Assembly (NCBI GenBank): GCA_937899715.1
Contig: CALCNX010000030.1
Location: forward strand, 62,001-126,000
Reading direction: 5' to 3'
Length of the DNA stretch: 64,000 nt
Source of the DNA: an uncultured bacterium
GTDB taxonomy: Bacteria > Bacteroidota > Ignavibacteria > Kapaibacteriales > UBA4661
Shown: positions 52,760 through 61,909 of the stretch, one piece after another
Layout: each line of letters starts with the position of its first letter
How positions within the stretch are numbered: the stretch's first letter is position 1
Translations under genes and position numbers: made by a program
Notes under the pieces: model-generated
The model's input: only the letters and a program-made list of their open reading frames with translations
Databases searched by the model: none
What the model was told of the DNA's origin: nothing

Positions 52760-55410
52760 CCACCAATGAGGCTTTCACCATCTTGCTCAAGCATTACACC
52801 GAGCAATCGCCTCTCTACGATGAAATGTGGGCAAGCACACCGTTCCATCCGTCTCCGCACGAGCATTGGAAGCCGCTTGTCAAGGAATTAGAGCAAATGG
52901 GCAGCGCGGAACTACGCCAGCGCTCACTGGAAATTCAACGCCTCCTGCGAGAAAATGGGGTTACCTACAGCATTTACAGCGATCCCAAGGGTTTACATCG
53001 TGCATGGAAACTAGACCCTGTACCGTTTGTGGTGGGTGAGCATGACTGGCAGTTGATAGAACGAGGTTTGCAGCAACGAGTAGAGCTTTTGAACTTGATT
53101 TTATCGGACATCTATGGTGAACGGCGTTTAATTGCTCAAGGCTTGTTGCCGCTTGAACTTATCTACACCCATAGCGGCTTTCTTCGTCCGTGCGCCAGCA
53201 TCACCTTTCCCACTTCCGAGGCAATGCACCGCCAATTACGCATTTATGCGGCAGATATGGCGCGTGGACCCGACAACCGAATGTGGATACTCAGCGACCG
53301 CACTCAAGCGCCATCCGGTGCGGGCTACGCGCTGGAAAACCGTCTGGTGATGAACCGTGCTCTTCCCGATGCGTTTGCTGGAATGACTTCGGCGGGAACA
53401 ACCGTTCGGAGACTCGTTCCATTTTTTTCGGCGTTGCAAGAGAGTTTGCTGGCGACTGCAACAGCAACGAGCAGAAATCCCCATGTCGTCGTGCTCACGC
53501 CCGGACCCGGTAATGAAGCGCACTTTGAGCACGCCTATCTCGCTTCATCACTTGGGTACTCGCTGGTGCAGGGTGAAGACTTGACGGTTCGCAATGGCTA
53601 CGTCTGGCTGCGGTCGTTAGGCGGTTTGCAGCGCGTGGATGTGATTCTGCGCCGTGTGGATGACAGCTTTTGCGACCCGTTGGAACTTCGTCCCGATTCT
53701 CAGCTCGGTGTGGCGGGACTGGTGGAAGCCGTGCGGCGTGGCAATGTTTCGATTGCGAACCCGCTTGGGAGCGGCGTTTTGGAGAATCCGGCACTTATGG
53801 CATTTTTGCCCAACCTTGCCCGTCATTTTTTGGGTGAAGATTTGATATTGCCGTCGGCAGCGACGTGGTGGTGCGGCGAGGAAAAAGAATTACAATATGT
53901 TCTGGCAAATCTTTCCTCGCTCATTATCAAACCAATTGACCGCCAGACCGCTCCTCATGCTGTTTTTGGGTACGAACTCTCCCGCGAGGAATTAGAACAA
54001 CTCCGCACGGCGATTAAGCGCGAACCGCACCGCTACGTCGGACAGGAATATGTGAATTTTTCAACAGCACCGTCGTTTGTGAACGGAATCTTGGAGCCGC
54101 GATATACAGTTTTGCGCAGTTTTTTGATTGCCCAAAAAGATGGCTATGCCGCGATGCCCGGCGGACTTACTCGCGCCGCCAATGATAAAAATACATTTCT
54201 GGTCTCGAATCAAGCCGGAGGCGTAAGCAAAGATACGTGGGTGCTGACTTCTGTGCCGGAAGAATCTCCCTATCGTGTGCACGGCAGTGAAGATTCTGCG
54301 GGCGAGGAAGAGCAGACACAAATAGCGCAAGAATACTCGCTTTCCAGCCGCACGGCAGAAAATCTTTTTTGGGTGGGGCGTTATGCGGAACGTGCGCAGA
54401 CGACGGCACGACTGCTCCGCACTATTCTTCAGCAACGAGCCGAACTTGTGCCGCAGGGCTTCGCGCAAGGCATTTCGGAGGGCAGTAGCAGTACCGACAC
54501 GGCTTTTATCCGAACGTTGCTGTGCACATTGACGCAAATGACGATAACGTACCCAGGCTTTATCGGTAATGGCAGCGAGGAACGATTACTGCACCCCGAA
54601 GCAGAATTGCTTTCGGTGACGCTTGATACGGCACGAGCCGGAAGTATTGCCTCAACGCTGCAAGCCTTCACGCGCTCAGTCTATGCCGTGCGCGAGCGAC
54701 TTTCTGCTGATACATGGCGCGTGATAGGGGATTTGGAGCGGTATTGGGATGAATTGCAGTCCGCAACATCTGATGGTGATGGGGAGGTTTCCAATGAAAC
54801 ACGTTTGCGTCTGGCACAAACAGCTCTCGACCGCGTGATTGCTTCTCTGGCAGCATTTTTGGGGTTGAATATGGAAAGCATGGGTTACGACGAAGGCTGG
54901 TTCTTGCTGGATGCGGGCAGGCGTTTGGAGCGGACATTGCAAATGGCTTCCATGCTGCGCTCAATGCTAACCTTCAAGCAAGAAGCGTCCGTAGAGCAGC
55001 TTTTGCTGGAACAGGTATTGGACTTGAACGAGTGCTTGATGACGTACCGCTCGCGCTATCGCTCACGGCTGCTCTTTGTGCCCGTGCTTGATTTATTGCT
55101 TTTTGACCGCACCAATCCTCGTTCGATGGTCTATCAACTGGAGCGCTTACAAAAGCGTGTGGAGGATTTACCCCACAAACGCGATGAACAAGCCTTTTCG
55201 CAGATTGCTCATCAAGAACGACTGGTCTTGGAGGCGCTTACCGCCTTACGCCTTGCCGATACACGAAGCCTCGCCGAAACTGATGTGTACGCGATGCGCA
55301 GCGAACTAGAGACTCTTTTAAGTACAGTCGGCAACCTTACAGCACAGGTTTCGGCGGCAATTACGCAAGAATTTTTCAATCACGCGCTCGTGCAGCAGCA
55401 GATTGCGTAA
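52756..55410 (+). CDS. Fusion of circularly permuted ATP-grasp and alpha-E domains
   Basis: The 884-residue protein joins two domains usually made as separate proteins. Residues about 70-500 are the circularly permuted ATP-grasp type 2 (DUF404/407) domain: YSDPKGLHRAWKLDPVPFVV, FLRPCASITFPTSE, VVLTPGPGNEAHFEHAYLA, SLIIKPIDRQTAPHAVFGYE and YAAMPGGLTRAANDKN. From about 527 (SLSSRTAENLFWVGRYAERA) to the end is the all-helical alpha-E domain, with LLLEQVLDLNECLMTYR. ATP-grasp/alpha-E pairs are thought to ligate peptides, often with a transglutaminase-like protease, which is absent here. The start overlaps gmhA. Function is inferred. Confidence 0.88.
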   Translation: MTTNEAFTILLKHYTEQSPLYDEMWASTPFHPSPHEHWKPLVKELEQMGSAELRQRSLEIQRLLRENGVTYSIYSDPKGLHRAWKLDPVPFVVGEHDWQLIERGLQQRVELLNLILSDIYGERRLIAQGLLPLELIYTHSGFLRPCASITFPTSEAMHRQLRIYAADMARGPDNRMWILSDRTQAPSGAGYALENRLVMNRALPDAFAGMTSAGTTVRRLVPFFSALQESLLATATATSRNPHVVVLTPGPGNEAHFEHAYLASSLGYSLVQGEDLTVRNGYVWLRSLGGLQRVDVILRRVDDSFCDPLELRPDSQLGVAGLVEAVRRGNVSIANPLGSGVLENPALMAFLPNLARHFLGEDLILPSAATWWCGEEKELQYVLANLSSLIIKPIDRQTAPHAVFGYELSREELEQLRTAIKREPHRYVGQEYVNFSTAPSFVNGILEPRYTVLRSFLIAQKDGYAAMPGGLTRAANDKNTFLVSNQAGGVSKDTWVLTSVPEESPYRVHGSEDSAGEEEQTQIAQEYSLSSRTAENLFWVGRYAERAQTTARLLRTILQQRAELVPQGFAQGISEGSSSTDTAFIRTLLCTLTQMTITYPGFIGNGSEERLLHPEAELLSVTLDTARAGSIASTLQAFTRSVYAVRERLSADTWRVIGDLERYWDELQSATSDGDGEVSNETRLRLAQTALDRVIASLAAFLGLNMESMGYDEGWFLLDAGRRLERTLQMASMLRSMLTFKQEASVEQLLLEQVLDLNECLMTYRSRYRSRLLFVPVLDLLLFDRTNPRSMVYQLERLQKRVEDLPHKRDEQAFSQIAHQERLVLEALTALRLADTRSLAETDVYAMRSELETLLSTVGNLTAQVSAAITQEFFNHALVQQQIA

Positions 55411-55485
55411 AGATAGAACTTACTTCAAACGAAACCAACAGCACAAAAATAATTGATTGCCAAAGGAAATCACGCAAACTTTTCC

Positions 55486-55493
55486 TAACTTTG
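55486..55493 (+). promoter_or_regulatory. Candidate -7 promoter box before recN
   Basis: TAACTTTG is an exact TANNTTTG match, 79 bp before the chosen recN start. No clear -33 box lies at 19 bp. It argues against the longer recN frame that starts at 55491. Confidence 0.4.
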
Positions 55494-55571
55494 CGGCTTC
55501 GTGTTCGCAGCAACATTACGCACTATTTCGTGTTGCTGCCAAACTTTTCTTCCACCATGGACGGCGCACCA

Positions 55572-57284
55572 ATGCTTCAACGCTTGACAATTCGGCACTT
55601 TACGCTTATCGAAGAACTCGACCTTGAGCTTGGTCGTGGCTTAAACATTATCACCGGCGAGACCGGCGCGGGAAAGTCCATTATTGTGGATGCCCTGCTG
55701 CTGCTTTTTGGTGAGCGCGGCTCTGCGGAATATGTCCGCAAGGGCGCACCCAAAGCCGTGATTGAGGGCAGTTTTGTTATTACGGGGAACAAATATATTC
55801 AGCCGCTCTTGGAGGAGCATGAAATTGAGCACGATGGCGAGGGGCTGCTGCTGCGCCGTGAAATCTCCGAAAAAGGTACCTCGCGGTCATTTATCAATGA
55901 TTCTCCCGTTGCAGTCGGTGTTATGCGCGAAGTCGGAGCGCAGCTTGTGGATTTTCATGGTCAACACGAGCACCAATCGCTTCTGCGGGCAGAAGCACAC
56001 GTGAATTTTATTGACAATTTTGAAGGTGTATTGCCACGTTTGGAGGTGTATCAGGAACACTTTGCCACGCTGCGCAGACAGATACACGAGCGCACAGAAC
56101 TTGCCTCGCGCGAGCAAGCACTCCGGCAGCAAGCGGAGTTTCGGCGTTTTCAGTTAGAAGAAATCGAGCAAGTCAATCCCCAACACGACGAAGAAGAAAG
56201 TCTTGAGCAGGAACTGGCGCTGCGCGAGAACGCCGAGCAACTGCACGACCTCACGTACCGCTTGACGACGCTTTTGTACGACGACGACGATTCAGTGCGC
56301 GACCGCCTTGCCACAGCAAAAAACCTTCTTGATGAATTAGCAGAAATAGACAAAGAGTTCACGGAATACCGTAGCGAGTGCCAGTCAGCGATTGCGGTGG
56401 TGGGCGAGATTGCGAAATTTGCGCACAATTACCGCGAGAATATCGAATTTCAGCCGGAGCGTTTGGAGCAGATACGCTACCGCTTGCAGCAGCTTTCGCG
56501 TTTGCGCAAGAAGTACGGTGGCGCTGCGGAACTCTTCGCCAAGTGGGACGAACTCAAGAAAGATGCCGAATTGACGGAAAATTTTGAGGCAGCGCAAGAG
56601 CGCCTGACCCGAAGCATCGAAGAAACCCGTGAGACGCTTGCCAAAGCAGCACAAATACTATCGGAGCATCGAAAAAAGGTGGCTGCAAAAATTGAAAAAA
56701 CCATTATCGCCACGCTCCAAAATTTGGGGATGCCGCATATTCGCTTTGCCGTGAATTTTTCGCGTGAGGTTTCCGTCGGGATAAGTGCTGATGCATTGTA
56801 CGTCACATTTGATGGGGAGCGCGTAGTGGCATATCCGAATGGTGCAGAAAAAGTAGAGTTTCTTATTGCGGCGAATCCGGGCGAAGAACTGAAGCCGATG
56901 GCACGCATTGCTTCCGGTGGTGAGATTTCACGGGTGATGCTTTCGCTCAAAGCGGCACTTGCCGAATCAGACCGCCTGCCGATGATGGTTTTCGATGAGA
57001 TTGATACGGGAATAAGCGGACGCATCGCGCAAAAAGTGGGTAAAACGATGAAGGAACTTTCAAAGCACCCCCAGATTATTGCCATCACGCACCAGCCGCA
57101 GATAGCAGCGCTTGCCGATACGCATATCATGGTCGAAAAACGCCAGACCGCTACCACCACTCGTATTTCTGCTGTTGTTCTGACGGAGGAAGAGCGTATT
57201 TATGAGGTTGCGCGGCTCTTGAGCGGCGAGGAAATTACGAATGCGGCGCTGGAAAGCGCTAGGGAACTGGTGCGGGCGGAGTGA
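55572..57284 (+). CDS. recN: DNA repair protein RecN
   Basis: The 570 residues are a full RecN: MLQRLTIRHFTLIEELDLEL, GETGAGKSIIVDALLLLFGE (Walker A), DFHGQHEHQSLL, long coiled-coil arms from about 150 to 390, then SGGEISRVMLSLKAAL (signature), MVFDEIDTGISGRIAQKV (Walker B) and IAITHQPQIAALAD. The SMC-like protein helps join broken DNA ends. I start at 55572, the usual RecN N-terminus; ATG 55557 would add five residues. No ribosome site is visible. Confidence 0.96.
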   Translation: MLQRLTIRHFTLIEELDLELGRGLNIITGETGAGKSIIVDALLLLFGERGSAEYVRKGAPKAVIEGSFVITGNKYIQPLLEEHEIEHDGEGLLLRREISEKGTSRSFINDSPVAVGVMREVGAQLVDFHGQHEHQSLLRAEAHVNFIDNFEGVLPRLEVYQEHFATLRRQIHERTELASREQALRQQAEFRRFQLEEIEQVNPQHDEEESLEQELALRENAEQLHDLTYRLTTLLYDDDDSVRDRLATAKNLLDELAEIDKEFTEYRSECQSAIAVVGEIAKFAHNYRENIEFQPERLEQIRYRLQQLSRLRKKYGGAAELFAKWDELKKDAELTENFEAAQERLTRSIEETRETLAKAAQILSEHRKKVAAKIEKTIIATLQNLGMPHIRFAVNFSREVSVGISADALYVTFDGERVVAYPNGAEKVEFLIAANPGEELKPMARIASGGEISRVMLSLKAALAESDRLPMMVFDEIDTGISGRIAQKVGKTMKELSKHPQIIAITHQPQIAALADTHIMVEKRQTATTTRISAVVLTEEERIYEVARLLSGEEITNAALESARELVRAE

Positions 57285-57612
57285 GGTGCAATATGATAGT
57301 AGTGATTGTGGCGCAATAAGCGAAAATTTTCATGTTCGAGGACGGTTAGGCTTTATTGAATTTGCTCAAAGCCGAGAATTTTGTTTCTTGTTGCGTTTGG
57401 CACGTCTATTGCATAAATTAGTGCATTCGCTTCTCAGCAGAGTTTTTATAGAGTTGTACCCCGCATCGGTATTATACAATATGCATCATACTTTTTCCAT
57501 ACCACCCTTATACGTTTCAATTCTAGAATTGAGAGCGACGGGAGTTTTTGGGTCTCAAGGTGCGTCATACATAAAAAAATCACAAATGATTATAGCGACA
57601 GTGGTGTGGGGA
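57285..57612. other. AT-rich intergenic region before the TPR kinase (328 bp)
   Basis: The region between recN and the sensor kinase is AT-rich. It contains a perfect 16-bp palindrome (57517-57532), but I see no clear promoter, RNA gene or conserved frame; a frame runs in from recN but shows no family features. If the kinase starts at the more upstream ATG 57481 or 57586, the region is shorter. Confidence 0.4.
57517..57532. promoter_or_regulatory. 16-bp perfect palindrome, possible operator
   Basis: TCAATTCTAGAATTGA is a perfect palindrome 81 bp before the chosen kinase start. This size and symmetry suit a dimeric repressor or regulator. The sequence does not match a site I recognise. Confidence 0.45.
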
Positions 57613-59715
57613 ATGACGACAGGAAGAATGGTTATTCTTGTACTTGCCTCGGCAATGGCTATTATACCTACTTTTGCGCAGTCGAATGGGATGAGCAGCC
57701 GCGCGGATTCGCTTTTGGCTGTGCTTTCCCGGCAGCAAGGTGCAGCGCAGTACCCGACTCTTGTGCAGCTTTCATGGGAATATCGTGCCATTAATCCTCG
57801 CCAGTCTGTCGTCTATGGCAATCAAGCGCTGGCTTTGAGTAAACAGTACAATATCACATATGATGTCGCAAAAGCAGAGCGCTTTGTCGGTGTGGGGTAT
57901 CGGAATTTAGGTGATTATGGCAAAGCAATAGAGCATTTTTTTATGTCGCTTTCGCTTGATGAAAAAAATGGTGGCGACCCTGTTGAAATAGGACATTCGC
58001 TTAATAGTATCGGGCGTATTTTTATTTTGGAGAAAAAACCCCAAGAAGCGCAGATATATTTAGAACGCTCTCTTCGTATTGCCGAGAAGACTCATGACGA
58101 GCGCCTATTGGCATACAGTTTGGCAAATTTGGGTGAGGTGCGGTCATTACAAGGAAATTATTCGGAATCGCTTGGCTTGTTGCTTCGGGCGCTCAAGATT
58201 TGGGAAAATCTTGGTTCCAGACAAAATATTGCTGCTGTTTTGTCGGATATTGGGCTTTCGTTTTATTCGCTGGGAAATAATCAAACAGCATTAGAGTATT
58301 ATGCAAAAGCACTGACGATTTTTGATGAGTTTAAGCAGCCGCATGACATGAGTTTAGTGCTTGCACGCATGACATCTGTGCATTTAGCCCTGCATGACCC
58401 GGAAAAAGCTCGTGAGTATGGCGAACAGGCATACAAATATGCGCAGCAAGCGCAGTCGCGTCAGCAAATCAAAGACGCACTCTGGGTGCTTGCCGAGACT
58501 GCTGCTCAGCAAGGCGATTACGCGAAATCGCTGGAATATCATCGGCTTTTGAAAGAAGCAAGTGATTCGCTTTACACCGAAGAATCTGCCCGCCAGACCG
58601 CCGTGTATTCCGCACAATATGAGTATGAACGAAAAGAGCAGCAAATAGTAGCGCTGGAAAAAGAGTCACAGCAGCAAGCTCTGATGCGTAATATCCTCAT
58701 TGCCGGAGGCATTTTATTGACAATATCATTACTCCTTTTGGTGAACCGTTTTCGTTTTAAGCAGCAATCGGCACGGCTGCTGGAAGCGCGGGCAGCCGAG
58801 TTGGCACAAGCAAATACCGAATTGCGCATCGCTAAATTGGAAATTGAAGAGCAGAATCGAATGTTGCTGGACTTGGACAAAGAAAAAAACGAATTTTTGG
58901 GTATTGCTGCCCACGACCTCAAAAATCCGGTCTCGGCGATTCAAGGTATTGCTGAAATGCTCCAGCATGATGATTTTTCGTATAAGGAGGTCAAAAAACT
59001 TTCTGCCGTGATTCTTGATAATTCGCGGCGGATGTTCGACCTCATTACAAATTTGCTTGATGTCAATGCGATTGAATCGGGTAAGTTACTTTTGCAGCCG
59101 TCAGTTTTTAGCGCTAACGTGTTGCTTTCCGGCGTACTTGACCGCTTTGAGCAACCTGCCTTACTGAAAAATATTCGGCTCCAGTTGTTTCTGCCCGAAG
59201 AACATTTGTATGTGAACGCAGATAATTATGCGACAATACAGATTATCGAAAACCTGCTTTCCAATGCCATTAAGTATTCTCCGCCCGGAAATTCCGTTCA
59301 TATTCGCCTCAAAGAATCAATCATTTTGCAGACGAATCACATCTGGACACGCGAGGAATGGTTGCATCTTGATGCTGAGAATAACGATGGGCAAATGCAC
59401 GGCTATACTGAAAAATGTGTACGCTTCGAGGTGCAAGATTTCGGTCCGGGATTAACAGAAGAGGATAAAGCATATCTTTTTACTAAATTTGCACGTCTTT
59501 CCGCCCAACCAACTGCTGAAGAGCATTCTACGGGGTTGGGGCTTTCCATTGTCAAAAAGCTGACCGAGGCATTAAACGGGCGCGTCTGGTGCGAGTCTGA
59601 ATACGGCAAAGGTGCAACTTTTATTGTCGAATTACCTCAATCCACAGAACCAAAAACGGAATTAAATAGTATATTTTTTCCGAAATCAACCGTAGAGGAA
59701 CACGTAGCAGTCTAA
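57613..59715 (+). CDS. TPR-containing sensor histidine kinase
   Basis: The 700-residue kinase starts at MTTGRMVILVLAS (57613), giving a signal peptide to about IIPTFAQS; the frame opens further upstream, and ATG 57586 is an alternative. The exported part (about 30-340) holds roughly eight TPR-like repeats (GNQALALSKQYN, AIEHFFMSLSLDEKN, ALEYYAKALTIFDEF, and similar). A single membrane segment (about 362-382, NILIAGGILLTISLLLLV) leads to a coiled coil, then the HisKA domain with EFLGIAAHDLKNPVSAI and HATPase (LLSNAIKYSPPGN, DFGPGL, STGLGLSIVKKL). TPR input sensors of this design are common in FCB bacteria. It likely pairs with the REC-kinase downstream. Confidence 0.88.
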   Translation: MTTGRMVILVLASAMAIIPTFAQSNGMSSRADSLLAVLSRQQGAAQYPTLVQLSWEYRAINPRQSVVYGNQALALSKQYNITYDVAKAERFVGVGYRNLGDYGKAIEHFFMSLSLDEKNGGDPVEIGHSLNSIGRIFILEKKPQEAQIYLERSLRIAEKTHDERLLAYSLANLGEVRSLQGNYSESLGLLLRALKIWENLGSRQNIAAVLSDIGLSFYSLGNNQTALEYYAKALTIFDEFKQPHDMSLVLARMTSVHLALHDPEKAREYGEQAYKYAQQAQSRQQIKDALWVLAETAAQQGDYAKSLEYHRLLKEASDSLYTEESARQTAVYSAQYEYERKEQQIVALEKESQQQALMRNILIAGGILLTISLLLLVNRFRFKQQSARLLEARAAELAQANTELRIAKLEIEEQNRMLLDLDKEKNEFLGIAAHDLKNPVSAIQGIAEMLQHDDFSYKEVKKLSAVILDNSRRMFDLITNLLDVNAIESGKLLLQPSVFSANVLLSGVLDRFEQPALLKNIRLQLFLPEEHLYVNADNYATIQIIENLLSNAIKYSPPGNSVHIRLKESIILQTNHIWTREEWLHLDAENNDGQMHGYTEKCVRFEVQDFGPGLTEEDKAYLFTKFARLSAQPTAEEHSTGLGLSIVKKLTEALNGRVWCESEYGKGATFIVELPQSTEPKTELNSIFFPKSTVEEHVAV

Positions 59716-59808
59716 AAGCAGTCGGCTCAAAAAATTTCTTTTCTGTGCTGTGTGTATAGGCAGTTGATGGTTATACCGTTTACTAATTTTTTATTGTCTG
59801 AATGACCG

Positions 59809-60954
59809 ATGGAAACACGTAATAAGCGTATTTTGGTGGTGGACGATGTGGAAGAAAATACCTACATCGTCTCAACAATTTTGAAAAGCGCCGGCTATAC
59901 TCCCTTTGTAGCAAATTCGGGCAAACAGGCAATTCAAATTGCCGAGACACAGCATCCCGACCTTGTACTACTGGACATCAATATGCCGGAGATGAATGGC
60001 TACGAAGTCTGCAAGTATTTCAAAGAGCATGAGCCAATTGCTGACATTCCTATTGTGTTTCTGACTGTTCATGCAGACGCTGAATCTATTGCGAAAGCCT
60101 TTGATACCGGTGCTGTTGATTATTTGACGAAACCCTTCAAGAAAGCGGAACTGCTTGCTCGTGTGAAGGTGCATCTGGCACTCCGTCAGGCGCAAGAGCT
60201 TCTTGAAGACCAAAACGAAAGCCTAAAGCGCCTCAATGATGAAAAAAATGAATTTTTAGGTATCGCCGCACACGACTTAAAAAATCCGCTTAATTCCATT
60301 CGCGGTATTGCCCAGATGGTGCGCAAGCGCAAGGAGATTGAGCTTTCCGATGACGAAGTGGATGACATGGCTCATCAGATAGAAACCTCCTCCAATTTTA
60401 TGTTCGAGATTATCACGAATTTATTGGACGTGAACAAAATCGAAAATGGCAAATTGGTTATTCAGCCATCAAGCGTAGATTTGGTGCTTTCTCTCGGCGC
60501 TGTTACCGACCGCTATCAAGCCCCGGCGGCAAAGAAAAATATCACATTGCACGTGGAACTGCCTGCCGAAGATACTCAAATCTATGCCGACCCGACGCTC
60601 ACAATACAAGTTCTGGACAATATTGTATCAAACGCTGTCAAATACTCGCCACAGGGCAAAAATGTATGGGTTACGGTCAGTTGTGATGCCGTTCAGCACC
60701 GAGTGCGGGTTGCTGTCAAAGACGAAGGTCCCGGCTTTAGTGAGGAAGACAAAAAGAAACTCTTTGGTAAATTTGCACGGCTCACGGCAAAACCCACAGG
60801 CGGCGAACACTCGACGGGCTTGGGATTGTCTATCGTCAAGCGTCTTGCTGAAGCTATGGATGCTTCTATCTGGTGCGAATCCGAATTGGGCAAGGGAGCA
60901 ACGTTTATTATTGAATTTCCCGATGCTTCAATGATGAAAACAATGGAAGCATAA
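59809..60954 (+). CDS. Hybrid response regulator-histidine kinase (REC-HisKA-HATPase)
   Basis: The 381 residues have a receiver domain (1-125) with acidic pair D12-D13, phospho-acceptor D56 in LVLLDINMPEMNGYE, T86 and K108 (YLTKPFKK), then HisKA with EFLGIAAHDLKNPLNSIRG (H155) and a HATPase (NIVSNAVKYSPQ, DEGPGFSEED, STGLGLSIVKRL). The core kinase closely resembles the one just upstream, including FLGIAAHDLKNP and the HSTGLGLSIVK stretch, so duplication is likely. A receiver in front of a kinase can turn phosphorylation of one domain into activity of the other. It lies 93 bp after the TPR kinase. It has no membrane segment and no DNA-binding domain, so its output is elsewhere. Confidence 0.92.
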   Translation: METRNKRILVVDDVEENTYIVSTILKSAGYTPFVANSGKQAIQIAETQHPDLVLLDINMPEMNGYEVCKYFKEHEPIADIPIVFLTVHADAESIAKAFDTGAVDYLTKPFKKAELLARVKVHLALRQAQELLEDQNESLKRLNDEKNEFLGIAAHDLKNPLNSIRGIAQMVRKRKEIELSDDEVDDMAHQIETSSNFMFEIITNLLDVNKIENGKLVIQPSSVDLVLSLGAVTDRYQAPAAKKNITLHVELPAEDTQIYADPTLTIQVLDNIVSNAVKYSPQGKNVWVTVSCDAVQHRVRVAVKDEGPGFSEEDKKKLFGKFARLTAKPTGGEHSTGLGLSIVKRLAEAMDASIWCESELGKGATFIIEFPDASMMKTMEA

Positions 60955-60968
60955 GTCGCCATCAAGTA

Positions 60969-60993
60969 AATGGCTTAGTAAGCCATTATTTTC
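60969..60993 (+). terminator. Terminator-like hairpin after the REC-kinase gene
   Basis: AATGGCTT (60969-60976) and AAGCCATT (60980-60987) form a perfect 8-bp stem with a 3-nt loop followed by ATTTTC. The T tract is short, so termination may be weak. Confidence 0.5.
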
Positions 60994-61020
60994 TCAACCT
61001 TTTTGTGTGGGAGCAAAAAC

Positions 61021-61341
61021 ATGATAGTAACAACCACAGGTGAGCTTCAGGGCTACCGCATCAAGCGCTATTTGGGCGTGGTAACGGGTGAAGCGATTGT
61101 TGGTGCGAATATGTTCAAAGATATGTTTGCCGGAATACGTGATGTCGTTGGCGGACGTTCCGGTGCATATGAAGGTGAACTCCGCAAGGCACGCGAAATT
61201 GCCTTTCAGGAAATGGAAGATATTGCTATTCAACTTGGCGCAAATGCCGTCGTTGGTGTGGATTTGGACTACGAAGTGCTAGGGCAAAATAACGGGATGC
61301 TCATGGTGAGCGTCAATGGTACGGCTGTCATTATTGAATAA
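61021..61341 (+). CDS. YbjQ (UPF0145)-family protein
   Basis: The 106 residues match YbjQ: VTTTGELQGYRIKRYLGVVTGEAIVGA, then MFKDMFAGIRDVVGGRSGAYE, AREIAFQEMEDIAIQLGANAVVGVDLDYEVLG and an ending VNGTAVII. YbjQ proteins are small, soluble, pentamer-forming proteins of unknown role tied to envelope or metal stress. I start at MIVTTTGELQ (61021). It heads a run of four small genes (61021-62855) with gaps of 19, 27 and 52 bp, probably one operon, following the two kinases. Confidence 0.9.
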   Translation: MIVTTTGELQGYRIKRYLGVVTGEAIVGANMFKDMFAGIRDVVGGRSGAYEGELRKAREIAFQEMEDIAIQLGANAVVGVDLDYEVLGQNNGMLMVSVNGTAVIIE

Positions 61342-61360
61342 ATTGTATGGAAGAGTTTTA

Positions 61361-61882
61361 ATGGAAGAGCCTCGCTCAACACTCACTCCGGCTGAACGAC
61401 AAGCCACTGCCGTTACGGCTGACCCGCTTCGGTCGGCACGGCAGTTTGCACGATTGCTCGACGACCTTGTGCGTGTGCCAGGGACAAAAATTGGTGTTGG
61501 GTTAGACCCTTTGATAAACCTCATACCCATAGCTGGAGATGCCGTCGGTACAGCAATGAGCGCATACTTACTTGTAACTGCTGTGCGCATGGGGGTACCG
61601 AAGCGCGTGATAGCCAGAATGTTGCTGAATATTGGCATAGATGCTCTTGTCGGGGCTATTCCGATTATTGGTCAAGCATTTGATTTTGTCTGGAAAGCCA
61701 ATGCCCTAAATATGACGCTGCTGGAACGGTACGCTACCGCACCCACAAAAACGACGCAATCAAGTGGTACGATGGTCGTTATTGTTCTTGCACTGTTTGT
61801 GCTAATTGTGGCTTTGGTTTTATGGTTTGCGTATATGATGTTATCGCTCTTAGCGTCGCTGCTTCATTTGCCGCTTTGGTAA
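61361..61882 (+). CDS. DUF4112 membrane protein
   Basis: This 173-residue protein fits DUF4112: LARLLDDLVRVPGTKIG-like start, VGLDPLINLIPIAGDAVGTAM, SAYLLVTAVRMGVPKRVI and DALVGAIPIIGQAFDFVWKAN. A second hydrophobic segment near the C-terminus (VVIVLALFVLIVALVLWFAY) makes it a membrane protein. The start at MEEPRSTLT (61361) is 19 bp after the ybjQ stop. The family is of unknown function, often with other small membrane stress genes. Confidence 0.88.
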   Translation: MEEPRSTLTPAERQATAVTADPLRSARQFARLLDDLVRVPGTKIGVGLDPLINLIPIAGDAVGTAMSAYLLVTAVRMGVPKRVIARMLLNIGIDALVGAIPIIGQAFDFVWKANALNMTLLERYATAPTKTTQSSGTMVVIVLALFVLIVALVLWFAYMMLSLLASLLHLPLW

Positions 61883-61909
61883 GATGCGTATGGCGATAAT
61901 GTTCGAGCT

